DNA of 64,000 nt from Diadophis punctatus similis (Eukaryota; Chordata; Lepidosauria; Squamata; Dipsadidae), in assembly GCA_023053685.1 (NCBI GenBank), contig JALIGW010000016.1, positions 10,442,501 to 10,506,500 on the forward strand, in the 5' to 3' direction. How positions within the stretch are numbered: position 1 is the first letter of the stretch; every line of letters begins with the position of its first letter. Below, piece after piece: positions 22,545 to 34,220 of the stretch. Under the pieces are notes generated by a model. It searched no databases, was not told where the DNA came from, and saw only the letters and a list, made by a program, of their open reading frames with translations. Made by a program: the position numbers and the translations under genes.

Positions 22545-23015
22545 CATTGCTATGACTGGATTTGAATCTGGATGTCTGCAGACCTTAACATGATGCCTGT
22601 GACGTCTTACACTGTCATAACAATGGCCAGGTGATACTATAAATTGCTAGTGCAGCAGTCCTCCCAGACAACATATAGTACTGAATTTCCAGTGCAGGAA
22701 ATCAAGACAAGCATATAAGACAGAAGAATGCAACCTTTAAAAAAAATGTATAGATTTTTAAAACCATAATGAAATGTCTTACAGCTGAGACCTATTTAGT
22801 TTTGTTAAGGGTTTCTTAACGGATGTGTTGCTTTTTCAGATGTGTTGAGGACACAACACACAATTCCCAGCCAGCCATAACACATGCTGAAGACAAGAGG
22901 TTAAGAAAGACTGCCTTACAAGAACCTGTGAGATCTCCAAACAATTTCATTTATTTAAAAAATGGGATGTATAAAAATGTTCTGAAGAGGGTCAACTGTT
23001 GTTATTTCTCCCCAA
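22545..23015. other. No gene recognised
   Basis: Unique sequence; no similarity seen. Confidence 0.4.
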
Positions 23016-23017
23016 CA

Positions 23018-23520
<503 letters not shown>

Positions 23521-23524
23521 TTTC

Positions 23525-24404
23525 AGAAGCTACCCAATCTGACTGATTAATTTCCCTTGAAATGAAGCCCAACCCATTCCACTGTAATGCTAAATCAGCA
23601 CAATGGTATCAGAAAGAGTATTTGTTGCCTGCTGTTTTGCTTTTGTGAATGGCTTATCATTGGTTGGGCACTGAAGTTCTTGTGAAAGTGTGGAGGATAG
23701 CCACAATTACAGAGAAACTTTTAACTCTGAGCTTTTGCAAGACAAGATTAGTCAGCTCAGATTAAAAAAAAAAAAGTACAGGCTTACCCCTTAGGATTCT
23801 ATCACATCTGGAAAGTGAAGGATAGATTAATGCTGGGAAAATCTGAAGCATTGTTACAAATTCAAAAACAAAACAAAACCCAGGATGTCTTGAAATCAGA
23901 TTGCGGTTGGGAATGGAGTTCAGCTAGCTCCACATGACTATAATTTGCAAACGCTGCAGTTACTCCTGTCTAAAGGGGACTTGTGGTTTTAAGAGAGGAG
24001 GAAGGCAAAAAAAAAAAAAAAGCTCAAATCTAAGAAGACAAATATCCTTCCCACTCTTGTTTTTCCCCTTATTCTGTGGTTTTAAATGGCCATAAAGTGA
24101 GCTCTTAATGAGTGAATGACAGAGTAGCCAAATTGACTGGCAGCATCTTGCTGTGTCCAGAGTAGGGTGACATTTTGCTGCAAAAGCATGTTATCCTGAA
24201 GATCTGTTTTGTTTCCTCCCTAATTTACAAGCACAGTTCACAATATAATTAAAGTTTGATTCTAAACTGACCAATGGAAAAAGCAAATAACTTTTCTTTA
24301 TAACGTTGAACTTTTGCTCTAATTACATTCAGTCTGGAGTGGAGTGTACCGCGTAAGATCATCTGCAGTCAAAATGAATACCCAGATGGTTAATTTGATC
24401 TCTC
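23525..24404. other. No gene; possible conserved noncoding stretch
   Basis: Free of recognisable repeats. The 24040-24310 part has balanced composition and TAAT/ATTA-rich motifs, which could mark a regulatory element; that is only a guess from composition. Confidence 0.3.
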
Positions 24405-24409
24405 TACAC

Positions 24410-24542
24410 CAGTGTTTCTCAAAGTTGGCAAATTTAAGATGAGTGGACTTCCAACTCCCAAAATTCCACAGCCAGGTACTTCCCAGAATTCTGAGAGTTG
24501 AATTCCACACATCTTTCAAGTTGCCAAGTTTGAGAAACATTG
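24410..24542. mobile_element. Short hAT-like MITE
   Basis: Near-palindromic: CAGTGTTTCTCAAAGTTGGC and GCCAAGTTTGAGAAACATTG, flanked by CTCTACAC and TTCTACAC (7 of 8). The core has AACTCCCAAAATTCC and CCCAGAATTCTGAGAGTT. A longer relative of the 5.7 kb MITE. Confidence 0.88.
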
Positions 24543-24550
24543 TTCTACAC

Positions 24551-25244
24551 TGAGGAGTATATTCTACTGCAGGCATTCATCATACAGTAAATGCGTGCCA
24601 AAGAAGAACATGAAAACTGAAAATTAGACATGTGGGAAATGCCTTCCCATTTCTGCAGGGAGCCCAATTAGACATGCTCAAAAGAAATGTGTTATTTTGA
24701 GCCCTGCAAGCCCATGGCAGCTGAGTACCCTTTATCCCATAGCAGCTAAAGTAGTCCTTGGTTCTAGAATACAAAGACAAGCTGCAGATATGAACAGCTG
24801 AAAATCAGATAAAAGTTGTGCTCTTAAATATGCGCCAAACATTCAATGGTACATAGCAAGCACATATTTCATTACCAATTACCTACCATATGGTTTTGGA
24901 AGACAGACAATATGTGACATTTTAATTTTTTTTTATTGGGGTGAGGAAAGGGGAAAATTCCCATATAGATTTACTCTGTGTTGTCTGAAGATATATGGAG
25001 CAGTCTAAAACCATTTGTGCCTGTGTTACAGAGTTTCACATATTATTCTGTCTCAGTAATTTTGGTTGTGTAGTTGCTGAAAACATCCAAATCATCTGCA
25101 ATTTCTCTAATATACATATATTAAAAATATTTTTTCTCCAATACATCTATGCTATTCTGTTATCTCTTCTGAAAGGTTACTTGCCTTTGGCTTATTCCAA
25201 TTAAAAATAGTAGATTTTACTCCAGATAAAGAAAGATAACATAG
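24551..25244. other. No gene recognised
   Basis: AT-rich unique sequence. Confidence 0.4.
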
Positions 25245-25252
25245 CAGCATAA

Positions 25253-25551
25253 CAGAAGTGGTATTCAGCAGATTCTGACCAGTTCTGGAGAACCGGTAGT
25301 GGAAATTTTGAGTAGTTCAGAGAACCGGTAAATACCACCTCTGACTGGCCCCGCCCTCATCTATTCTCTGCCTCCCGAGTCCCAGCTGATCGGGAGGAAA
25401 TGGGGATTTTACAGTAACCTTCCCCTGGAGTGGGTGGGAATGGAGATTTTACAGTATCCTTCCCCTGTCACGCCCACCAAGCCACGCCACGCCCACCAAG
25501 CCACGCCACGCTCACAGAACCGGTAGTAAAAAAAATTGAATCCCACCACTG
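25253..25551. mobile_element. GGTGGGTT-family hAT-like element
   Basis: CAGAAGTGGTATTCAGCAGA to TGAATCCCACCACTG, flanked by exact CAGCATAA duplications (25245-25252, 25552-25559). The body closely matches 18847-19154 and 53493-53787, including the doubled CCTTCCCCTG unit and CACCAAGCCACGCC repeats. Confidence 0.94.
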
Positions 25552-25559
25552 CAGCATAA

Positions 25560-26020
25560 GTGTTTGGGTTCGCAGAAGAACCCCTCCACTACAAGTAACA
25601 TATTCTTCCTTCCTAGGAAATATATACTCAGACTGAGATTGATGGAGATTCAGTTGTATAAATCCTACCACAATCTTCAAAGATGATTTTGCTGCTTCTG
25701 CAGACCATATTTTTCAAAAACTGTGTTTATCATCTGAATGCCAGCATTTATCAGTTCTTTCATTTTCATCTGCAATGCTATCTTTCGATCTTCTTTCCTG
25801 AGCTTTTTATTCAGACTAAATTGTACAATGCCTGATGTGGGCAAGGTTTTTCCCCCTCTTCTTATCTCCACAAAAAGCTCTGACTTCTGAAATAAATACA
25901 TTTCTAACTTCCAGATATAAACCCAGGGCATAATTTATTTCCACAGAAATGAAAGACTGAACAAACCATCACTGTTTGGATCCAGACACCAATAATGGTT
26001 CATAAACCACAGTATATGTG
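25560..26020. other. No gene recognised
   Basis: Unique sequence between a hAT element and a LINE fragment. Confidence 0.35.
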
Positions 26021-26140
26021 TACATTAGGACAGGAACGGTAGGCACAATTGTGCGCTTATGCACGCCCCTTACCGACCTCTTAGGAATGGGGTGAGGTCG
26101 ATCTTCAATCTGTGGTTGAAGTTTTTGGGGTTTGGGGATC
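26021..26140 (-). mobile_element. Rex/CR1-like LINE 3' fragment, antisense
   Basis: ACATTAGGACAGGAACGGTA, GCACGCCCCTTACCGACCTC and GGGGTGAGGTCGA are the reverse complement of the 4.55-4.64 kb fragment, including the insertion that separates this subfamily from the 36.2 kb copy. Confidence 0.75.
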
Positions 26141-26837
26141 TGAGTTCATGCATGCTAAAACGAAATCAAGAAAACCATATTATAGCTAATCATGGTTTAT
26201 TGCTTATCGCTTTCTCAAAGTAAAATTACTGTGGGAGGGGGTTGTCCGGGACTTTTTAAAGAATGAGGGGGCAGAATTTCTGTTGAATTTCTAACCTACC
26301 ACTTTATTTTCACTGCATCCTGATGTCCATTGTTTTTTGCCCAATGACGTCAGTGGCCCAGCAAACAGGACTATGTGTGGAATTTTGAAATGCTGAAATA
26401 TTTTTGGACCCTAAATGGGAGGCTTATGAGACCCTTCTCACTACTTGAGACTCAGAAACAGAACAAAGATTTCCACAGCTCTATTCAAGGTGTCCATTTA
26501 GTACTCTTTTCAATACTGCTTGGCCATTTGATCCCTAGGTCTCTCCTACCGCTAGGAGCAGGGTCAGTGAGCAATTCAAGCTCGGCAAAGAATCCCTGCC
26601 TTAATATATTTCATTACAAACAAAGGACTACACATGTTGGATACAAACACTCTAAAATATTCTCCCATAGGCTGAAGCTGTTCCATGGATAGATACTTTG
26701 AATTCTGTTTTGAACACTTCTGGTTCCAGAAATCAGGAACGGATACAATCTCGGCTTACTCATCTTCTGTTCATAGGTTGTGTTTTAACTAGTGATTTTC
26801 AGATTATCTGTACTTAATTTTCCATGATTGAATTTTA
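26141..26837. other. No gene recognised
   Basis: Unique sequence. An open frame of about 105 codons at 26375-26692 has no recognisable similarity and is probably chance. Confidence 0.35.
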
Positions 26838-26850
26838 CTTCTATTAGTCT

Positions 26851-27203
26851 AAAGGTAAAGGTAAAGGTTCCCCTGCACATGCGTGCTAGTCGTTTCCGGC
26901 TCTAGGGGCGGTGCTCATCTTTGTTTCTAAGCTGAAGAGCCAGCACTGTCCGAAGACGTCTCCGTGGTTATGTGACCAGCATGACTAAATGCCGAAGGCA
27001 CACAGAGTGCTGTTACCTTCCCACCAAAGTGGTCCCTATTTTTCTACTTGCATTTTTAGGTGCTTTCAAACTTCTAGGTTGGCAGAAGCTGGGGACAAGT
27101 AACGGGAGCTTACTCCATTATGCGGTGCTAGGGATTCAAACCGCTGAACTGCCGACTTTCTGATCGACAAGCTCAGTGTCTTAGCCACTGAGCCACCGCG
27201 TCT
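26851..27203 (-). mobile_element. tRNA-derived SINE with exact target duplication
   Basis: On the minus strand it starts GACGCGGTGGCTCAGTGGCT (A-box region) with a B box like GGTTTGAATCCC, then a long body and a 3' end AACCTTTACCTTTA. Flanked by exact 13-bp CTTCTATTAGTCT (26838-26850, 27204-27216), so insertion was LINE-driven. Same family as 44.7-45.1 kb; the heads at 39.6 and 50.4 kb are related. Confidence 0.9.
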
Positions 27204-27211
27204 CTTCTATT

Positions 27212-27254
27212 AGTCTCCCTATATTTATTTAAACAGGATAAATATAGGGAGACT
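27212..27254. repeat. Perfect 17-bp inverted repeat (hairpin)
   Basis: Arms AGTCTCCCTATATTTAT (27212-27228) and its exact reverse complement (27238-27254) around a 9-bp loop. The left arm overlaps the right target duplication of the SINE. Confidence 0.9.
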
Positions 27255-27623
27255 CCACTAGAGGACTGCTTGGCCAGTCTATAAACGTCACGACATTGAC
27301 CCATAAACTCTGCTTCTTTGGGGTCTGTATATGATGTCAAGATACACATTGAAAAGGTGGGAGGTGTTTTGTGATGCCATAATGCTGCTTTCATCACTCT
27401 GACCCCCCATCCCCGACTTCTCCCCCCAGGGATGCCATTATTAGAATACATCTAGAACAGGAAATTTTCTTATCCTGCCCAGAAGGCTCAATGGTCAATA
27501 TCCGAGTCTGGATTATTTCAAGGCTTTGTGGTAAATTGCTAAATCTATATTTCATAAAGCAACATATACTCCCAACACACTTCTAAAAGTGATGCAAAGC
27601 AGTTTGCATTGTTTGTGACATAT
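27255..27623. other. No gene recognised
   Basis: Unique sequence with short C and G runs near 27400-27430. Confidence 0.35.
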
Positions 27624-27631
27624 GAACAGAC

Positions 27632-28381
27632 CAGGGGTGGGTTCCTATTTTTTTTGCTGCCACTCTGTGGGTGTGGCTTATTTTGTGGGTGTGGCTTGCC
27701 AGCCATGTGACCGGGTGGGCGTGGGCCTCGGGAGCTTGACAGTGGCCGGAGAAGCGGGGGGCATTGCCCACCCGCAACGCAGCCCCCCGCAGCGGGAGCA
27801 GCAGCGGTTCTTCTAGGAGGCTCCGTCCGGCCTGAATGCTTCTCCCCATTCGATGATCCTAGGCGCCTGCCACCCATTCCCCCTCCCCTCAGCAGCTCAA
27901 GAAGCCTCGGACCTGTGAAAATGCCTGGGATCATCACCGCGCGTTCATGGCTTCTCGGACTGCTGAAGGGAGGGGAACTGAGATAGGTCCTGCTGCCCAT
28001 TCCCCCTCCCCTCAGCAGCTCGAGAAGCCTCAAACGTGCGAAAATGCCTAGGATCATCACCGCGTGTTCGTGGCTTCTCGGACTGCTGAAGGGAGGGGAA
28101 TGAAGATAGCTCCTGCCGCCCATTCTTTCAGCGTCTCACGCGCTCCCTCAGCCATCCTCCCCTGCTTGGACTCACTGTGGGGTAGGAAGGCAGCGCATGA
28201 GCAGTGCCGGAAGCTCAGCTTCTGGGCATGCACAGAGGATTGTTTTTTTAATTACAATTTTTTTTTTTAGAAAAATGGCAGCACCCAGGCACCGGCAACC
28301 GACCACACCGGTACTGTGACATCACCAGTGGGCCGCTACCGGTGCTATAGAGTGGACCACACCGGTAGGAACCCACCACTG
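27632..28381. mobile_element. Longest GGTGGGTT-family hAT-like element (750 bp)
   Basis: CAGGGGTGGGTTCCTATTTT to GGTAGGAACCCACCACTG, flanked by exact GAACAGAC (27624-27631, 28382-28389). The interior has GTGGGTGTGGCTT repeats, two tandem copies of a 123-bp unit (27866-27988 and 27989-28111), then a GCCGCTACCGGTGCTATAGA block shared with 30.2 kb. A 192-codon minus frame across it (27545-28123) follows the repeat units and has no known similarity, so it is not called as a gene. Confidence 0.94.
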
Positions 28382-28389
28382 GAACAGAC

Positions 28390-29405
28390 TTTGTGTATAC
28401 AGAGAAGTCTGTTTTAATAGCTGTCTGGAAAATTTAAAAGAGATGTCATCAGCACACCTATAGCTTATACACAGATGCTTCTTCCAGCTATTAGAACAGC
28501 TGGATGAGACCTTGAGGTGGCACAAAGCATCTTGACAAGGAAAATTTTTGCTGAATACTTGTCTGACAAGGAGAATCTTTTCACTTCCATGGCACAAAGC
28601 ATCACTTCAGTGCAAAACAGTTGCCTCATACAGTCCTTGTTTTTAGTGAAAAGCTGCCACTTGTAATTCACTGTAGCTTGCATTATGTCCTTAGCTTAGC
28701 AGAAAAATCTTTTAAAAACACCTCTGTGCACAAAAACCTGTTGGGTTTTTGGAATACATGAAAACAAAAGCAATGCATATACCACACAGAAATTTAACAC
28801 ATTTTTGTCTGGGAAGGTAAGGGGAGAATAACGCTCTAGTGAAAATCAGTGTGTTTGCTGCCAAATTTATTAGCATCCTCTGGAATCATTGGGGAATCCC
28901 TGAGTGGGTTTATGGGTTTGTAAGTATCTAGTTGGTTTCCAATCTTTGCGGCAGATACTGACAAGAATTATCAACACAAATGAGATGTTACTGACTGATA
29001 ATTACCACACAGCTGACTAAGGGAAACTGCTTCCATCTTTCCTTCCCAAATTATAATTTTCTGTTTTATCACTGCATTCTCAAGCTATTCTAGATATCTG
29101 TTTAAAAATATTGTGCACATATTTGCTCCACTATAAAAAAGAAAATGCATGAAGCATGAACTTATCTAATATTCAATCCTTTGATGGGATTTAGGTGGGA
29201 TTTTTCTCCATGAGGTTGGAGAAGTTTTAGGGCTCATGTCTCAGAAGGGAATATTAGCCTTAGGTTTTGAAACCTAAAATGAGATTGTAGGCTAGAAAGA
29301 TGAGCAAGTTTTATTCTTCCATGAACACAGTAGATTATGGATTTTAGCACTTATGAGACATCTGTAACAAGAAAACATCACTGCTGAGTTTGCCTATATG
29401 TTTAT
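28390..29405. other. No gene recognised
   Basis: Unique AT-rich sequence; GACAAGGA-containing segment partially repeated at 28534-28575. Confidence 0.4.
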
Positions 29406-29407
29406 TA

Positions 29408-29533
29408 CAGGTAATTCTCAATTGACAACTACAAGGGGGGACCGAATTTCTGTCACTAAGTGATGCAGTTGTAAAACACGATGACAGGTGATCACATCAC
29501 TTAGCAACAGTCTCAGTTGCCATTGTAACTCCA
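29408..29533. mobile_element. Mariner-like MITE fragment (TCCTCAACTTAC family)
   Basis: Begins TA|CAGGTAATTCTCAATTGACAAC as at 61632, with CACTAAGTGATGCAGTTGTA and GTGATCACATCACTTAGCAA. Internally deleted and diverged; the right end is unclear. Confidence 0.5.
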
Positions 29534-29699
29534 GATTTGTGAATTGTTAAATGGGAAGCAGAGGGCGTCCCAGGTAAGAAATCTGGGGGTGCCAACAGGG
29601 AGGCCCTGGAGGTCCAGCACAGACTGCACACAAGTTGGGACAGTGTTGAAGTGTGATGTAAAGTCAGGAAGTCCAGGAAAAGAGAGTGTGGGATGCAAC

Positions 29700-29817
29700 A
29701 ATGAGGACCCAGATTGTTGGGGGCAATATGCTGAACTCTGTAAACCGCTTAGAGAGGGCTGGAAAGCACTATGAAGCGGTATATAAGTAAAGTGCTATTG
29801 CTATTGCTATTGCTATC
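29700..29817 (+). mobile_element. Sauria-type SINE, 5'-truncated
   Basis: Only the 3' half remains, ending in a GCTATT repeat tail. It is almost identical to the 1.4 kb copy over ACCCAGATTGTTGGGGGC and GCGGTATATAAGTAAAG, so it is fairly young. Confidence 0.88.
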
Positions 29818-29928
29818 TTTCGGCCTTAAGTGATATGGCTCTTGGATGCCTGCGAGACTGCCGGCCCGTGAGATTGTAAAGAGAGTTTACTGAGGTTCCT
29901 TTCTTTGGGAGAATGCCAGGATCTACAG

Positions 29929-30154
29929 CAGTGGTTCCCAACGTGGGGCCCATGCCCCACAGGGGGGCAATTTGATTTTTGATGGGGGCAACTGGAACCT
30001 TGTTTAAACCAAGTTAATGGCCTTTTAGGCTTCCTCCGCGTGAGTAGGAGTTCACTTTTTGAATAGTAAGAATTATATGTCACGGGGGGGGGGGAAATCA
30101 GGATTTTAGAGATTCTTAGGTGGGGCATGGCCAAACAAAGGTTGGGAACCACTG
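29929..30154. mobile_element. hAT-like element (CAGTGGTTCCCAAC family)
   Basis: CAGTGGTTCCCAACGTGGGG to GGTTGGGAACCACTG, flanked by exact ATCTACAG (29921-29928, 30155-30162). 226 bp, no coding capacity. Confidence 0.95.
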
Positions 30155-30179
30155 ATCTACAGGAATTCTACCTGTAATC

Positions 30180-30583
30180 CAGTGGTGGGTTCCTACTGGT
30201 GCGGTCCATTCTATAGCACCGGTAGCGGCCCGCTGGTGATGTCACAGTACCGGTGCGGTTGGTTGCTGGTGCCTGGGCGCCGCCATTTTTTAAAAAAAAT
30301 TCTTTTGCGCATGCCCAGAAGCCGAGCTTCTGGCACTGCGCATGCACTGCCTTCCTACCCCACAGTGAGTCCAAGCAAGGGAGGATGGCTGAGGGAGCAT
30401 GTGAGACGCTGAAAGAACGGGTGGCAGGAGCTATCTCCATTCCCCTCCCTTCAGCAGTCCAAGAAGCCACGCCCGTCATATGGCCGGCAAGCTATGCCCA
30501 CCCGGTCACATGGCCGGCAAGCCACACCCACAAAATAAGCCACGCACACAGAGTGGTAGTAAAAAAATAGGAACCTGCCCCTG
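30180..30583. mobile_element. GGTGGGTT-family hAT-like element
   Basis: CAGTGGTGGGTTCCTACTGG to ATAGGAACCTGCCCCTG, flanked by exact CTGTAATC (30172-30179, 30584-30591). The sequence is an inverted relative of 27632-28381 (GCACCGGTAGCGGCCCGCTG, GCCGGCAAGC repeats). Only 9 bp separate its left duplication from that of the preceding hAT element. Confidence 0.94.
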
Positions 30584-30591
30584 CTGTAATC

Positions 30592-31612
30592 CAATAATAC
30601 CTGTGCTTTTTTCCAGTTGAAAAACCTTAAGCTTGGTTTGGAATCTTCGAGGCTTTGCTTTGTCGAAATATTTCTTTTCCATAACATAATACAAGATCTG
30701 AGTATCTCCTGCTTCTGTTTAAGCAATTCTCCCTACAATTACTAGGGAGCATTGGTTTGAGTGCATTCAAATTCTTCTTCAGAACAAAATTGTATAGAAT
30801 TTAGAGCTCTTATCTCGGCAAGGCCATAATTCCACAAAGATTTCTTTGTGAGAGATTAAATGCATCGACTGTCAAAATCAGTCAAAAATCTGATGTGTTA
30901 CATCGCAGGGGATATACCGCCACATTAATTCAAACTGTAAACTGCTGCCTCTGAGGATTTAGCTAAAATATACCAAGATTTAATAAGAGCTTGCTACCAG
31001 TGTGAATGGATACCAGAATAAATAAATTTGTTCAAAAAAAAAAACCCCTAATTATTTGGAAATATGGAAATTCATGATGATTGACTAAGGTTATATAATA
31101 CGCTTCCTAAAAATTCTTAAATTGCTTTTGCCTAATTGTTGTGGGACATCACATAAGCTATCAATTTACAATATAGTACTATAGATAGAGTGCAAGCTTA
31201 CATGTCAATTTCTCTTAACTTAACTAGTACGGTTAAATCATATTTAAAAATGTTGATCTGAAACCAAGGACACCTAACCTGGATAATATTCTGTGGCAAA
31301 TAATAATAATATTTCAATGAACTTTTTATGCTGCCTGACTCATAATTGTATTAAAATATATTAGGATATTAAGTATATCAATATCAAATTAAATATTATT
31401 AATATTATCCATATTAAAGATATCCCATACAGGTTACTTATTCATTCCTGCACTGAGTAAAGATTTATTAAAGTTCAATTTTTAGAGCTTGAATGTCTCA
31501 CCATCATCCTCACCACCCTATTTAATGGTCCATAGAATCCCTTCTCCATACTGAATCACTGAATAAAAGGAATGAAATGTTGGGTTGGAAAAATAACCAG
31601 AATTAAACCAAT
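30592..31612. other. No gene recognised
   Basis: Strongly AT-rich unique sequence with TATTAATATTATCC-like runs near 31380-31410. Confidence 0.4.
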
Positions 31613-31613
31613 T

Positions 31614-31843
31614 GGAATGGAAACTAATCAAGGAGAGAAGCAACCTAGAACTAAGGAGAAATTCCCTGACAGTTAGAACAATTAAACAGTGGAACAACTT
31701 GCCTCCAGAAGTTGTGAATTCTCCAACACTGGAAGTTTTTAAGAAGAGATTGGACAACCATTTGTCTGAAGTGGTGTAGGGTTTCCTGCCTAAGCAGGGG
31801 GTTGGATTAGAAGACCTCCAAGGTCCCTTCCAACTCTGTTATT
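31614..31843 (+). mobile_element. CR1-L3 LINE 3' fragment with ATTCT tail
   Basis: Short C-terminal ORF remnant ([20 protein letters not shown]) plus the 3' noncoding end GGATTAGAAGACCTCCAAGG. Unlike the GTT/ATT copies, the tail here is TTATTCTATTCT, a different 3' tail variant. Confidence 0.88.
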
Positions 31844-31970
31844 CTATTCTATTCTATTCTATTCTATTCTATTCTATTCTATTCTATTCTATTCTATTCT
31901 ATTCCATTCCATTCCACTCCACTCCACTCCACTCCACTCCACTCCACTCCACTCTACTCTACTCTACTCT
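31841..31970. repeat. (ATTCT)n microsatellite drifting to ATTCC, ACTCC and ACTCT
   Basis: A pentanucleotide array starting at the LINE tail. Unit changes occur in consecutive blocks: ATTCT to 31902, ATTCC, ACTCC (about 31915-31953), then CTACT. Confidence 0.97.
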
Positions 31971-31984
31971 TATTTTACAAATAA

Positions 31985-32178
31985 CTCAAGGCAGTGAACA
32001 TATCCAACACACTTTCCTCCTCCTCCTCCTATTTTCTACACAACGACCTCTGTGGTAGGTTGGCCTGATAGAGTGTGACTGACCCAAAGTCACCCTGCTG
32101 GCTTTCCATGGTAGGATTTGAACTCACAGTCTCCCGTTTTCTAGCCTGGTGCCTTAAGCACTAGACTAAACTGGCTGT
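31985..32178 (-). mobile_element. CORE-like tRNA-derived SINE, antisense
   Basis: On the minus strand AGCCAGTTTAGTCTAGTGCT leads to a good B box (GAGTTCAAATCC) and GGGTGACTTTGGGTCAGTCA, the MIR-like core. Diverged. Confidence 0.75.
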
Positions 32179-32179
32179 A

Positions 32180-33037
32180 AATAGATGAAACTGATCATCA
32201 ATGTATATCACGGGTTCAAACTGGATAGAAAATAAAATAAATAATAAAAATAAGACTAATTTAGAAACCACTTAGTTATACCACTTATATCAACTTAGTT
32301 GATCAATTTCCCTAAAAACAATAGCAACCCTCCAGATTAAAAAACCAGTTCACTTTCAGAACAAGTGGGTTAGCTGGGAAAGGGAAATATTTTAAATAGC
32401 AGAGTGCTCTGTGAACAAAGGCCGTTAATTGAATGGAAAATGCTCTGAATGGCTCCCAAAATCTGTGCTGGGCTTGAGCACACAAAGAATGATAATATTA
32501 CATATAAGGCTGAAAAAACAAGACTTGCAGCTGACCTTAAAACTGAGATCTTCCATTGCTTTTCTCACATTTCAGCCGAGATAATGACAATTGAATTAGG
32601 GCTCTATTCCATACTTACACTTACCTTCCCACAGAATTGAAATGAATACTTCAAGTAGGTAATTCTAAAATCCAGACTAAATGGTCTACTGATGTCTCCT
32701 TCCCTTGAATTGAAATAGGCTTTATTTGGAAATAAGCAACATTTTGTTGCAAAAATAATACATTTAAAATAAATGTCTATCGGTGTGCTTGTCCCTCTTA
32801 TTTTTGTTTGATAAATATTCTATCACTGACATTGCAATAATCCTGCTGCAGGGTATCCAAAATTTATTAGCTTTTTCACAAGTCCACAATGCACAGTGTC
32901 TCCTCATTCTTTTTAAATTCCCAGCCCTGGTTTGAAATACCATTGTAGGTATTTGTTTATAGTTTCCCTGGTGTCATGTACCAGTGATACATCCATTTAT
33001 TTAAAAAATTATCTCAAATTATGACATAGTATAAATT
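32180..33037. other. No gene recognised
   Basis: AT-rich unique sequence. A 63-codon frame at 32449-32640 shows no recognisable similarity. Confidence 0.4.
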
Positions 33038-33039
33038 TA

Positions 33040-33527
33040 CCGTATTTTTCGGAGTATAAGATGCACCGGAGTATAAGACACACCTTAGTTTTTGGAGAGG
33101 ACAATAGGGGAAAACAATCTGCCTACCAGGTATTCATCTGGCTAGCGTCCTTAGTCTGGTCAGCTTCAGCACATTATTTTATGCCCTGGTTAGGACTTAA
33201 AAAAACCTTCTTCGGAGAGAGTAACAATGAAAGAGCCTGCAAGCCAGTAAGAGCTGGGAAGATCGTTAGCACCTAGTTAGGGCTAGAAAAAAACTTCTTT
33301 GGAGCAAGTAGAGCAATGAAAAAAAAAACCTGCAAAGACTTAGGGCTGGAAAAATCTTCTTCTGAGAGAGTACCAATGAAAGAGCCTGCAAGGTAAGAGC
33401 TGGGAAGATCTGTTAGCACCTAGTTGGGGCTGGGGAAAAAAAGCTACATTCGAAGTATAAGACACACCCAAATTTTCAGCCACTTTTAGGGAGGAAAAAG
33501 GTGCGTCTTATACTCCAACAAATACGG
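33040..33527. mobile_element. TA-flanked inverted-repeat element (TATAAGACGCACC family)
   Basis: CCGTATTTTTCGGAGTATAA to ACTCCAACAAATACGG, with TA on both sides. The terminal unit GGAGTATAAGA-GCACC is duplicated in tandem at the left end. The interior shares AATAGGGGAAAACAATCTGC and GCATTATTTTAT-type segments with the 10.7 kb copy. Confidence 0.85.
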
Positions 33528-33634
33528 TAATACCAAGGACTCCAGAATTTCCACCCCATCCTAGGCCCACAGAATGTATTGCCATCTGGTTTGGGTTTGG
33601 CAATTTGAATAGTTGTAAAAGAAACATCCAATTA

Positions 33635-33805
33635 ATGGAAGAATGGCTACTTATCTTGATTACTTTTGTAATAATAGGTGTCATTTTTACCCTGTTTATC
33701 CTGAATTTGATAATAAAACATACTCAAGAAGTAAATCCCATATCTAGTAACAAAGTCCAGAGCCAGAGGTCTGCACCTGTAAATCCAGACACAACTGGTT
33801 TTTAA
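33635..33805 (+). CDS. Possible 56-residue single-pass membrane protein, unrecognised
   Basis: From ATG at 33635 the frame encodes an MEEW start, a hydrophobic stretch of about 22 residues (residues 5-26, rich in I, L, F, V), a basic IIKHT border and a polar tail rich in N, S, Q and P ending in TTGF. An upstream in-frame ATG at 33605 would add MNSCKRNIQL. This is the layout of small integral membrane proteins or micropeptides, and it lies in sequence with no repeat match just after a TA-flanked element. I recognise no family. The start context is weak (T at -3, G at +4), and AT-rich DNA easily yields hydrophobic frames, so chance is the main alternative. Confidence 0.2.
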   Translation: MEEWLLILITFVIIGVIFTLFILNLIIKHTQEVNPISSNKVQSQRSAPVNPDTTGF

Positions 33806-34220
33806 TCAGAGTGTAACACAAACAATATCCAGGATTGGTCTGAATGGCCAAGGTAAATATAATCTTTTCTTCCCTTTATGAAAACAGATTAAAATAATCA
33901 TATTACTTGGTGGTTACTCCTCTAATTCCCAAGACAACGTTAGTAGTTTTACAGATCTTGAGAGGCAGTGATAAAGGTTTTTAAAACGATACCAGCAGCA
34001 GTAGAGCCCACCACAAATTTTTGCAAAACCTCAGATATACTCCTTGTTTGGGTTAAAATAACAGAGGAATGTTTGAGTAAGTAAGACTTACCCTAGTTTC
34101 ATGATCAGATGCTTGTGGTCTGGGTTAGCATATTTCATTAGCTTAATCTTATAGCCATAAATCCAGTTCAAACTCAGCTTCTCAAGAGCAAGCTCACTAA
34201 GAAAAATGTCTGGGGGAATA
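33806..34220. other. No gene recognised
   Basis: Unique sequence after the small ORF. Confidence 0.35.

Noticed and set aside
26851..27203. tRNA gene from A- and B-box matches
   Set aside because: The promoter boxes belong to the head of a SINE with a 350-bp body and a target duplication; the same holds for the heads at 3.8, 39.6, 45.0, 45.6 and 50.4 kb.
27545..28123. 192-codon minus-strand frame
   Set aside because: It lies almost wholly inside a hAT-like element and repeats itself with the 123-bp unit; GC-rich repeats leave frames open by chance.
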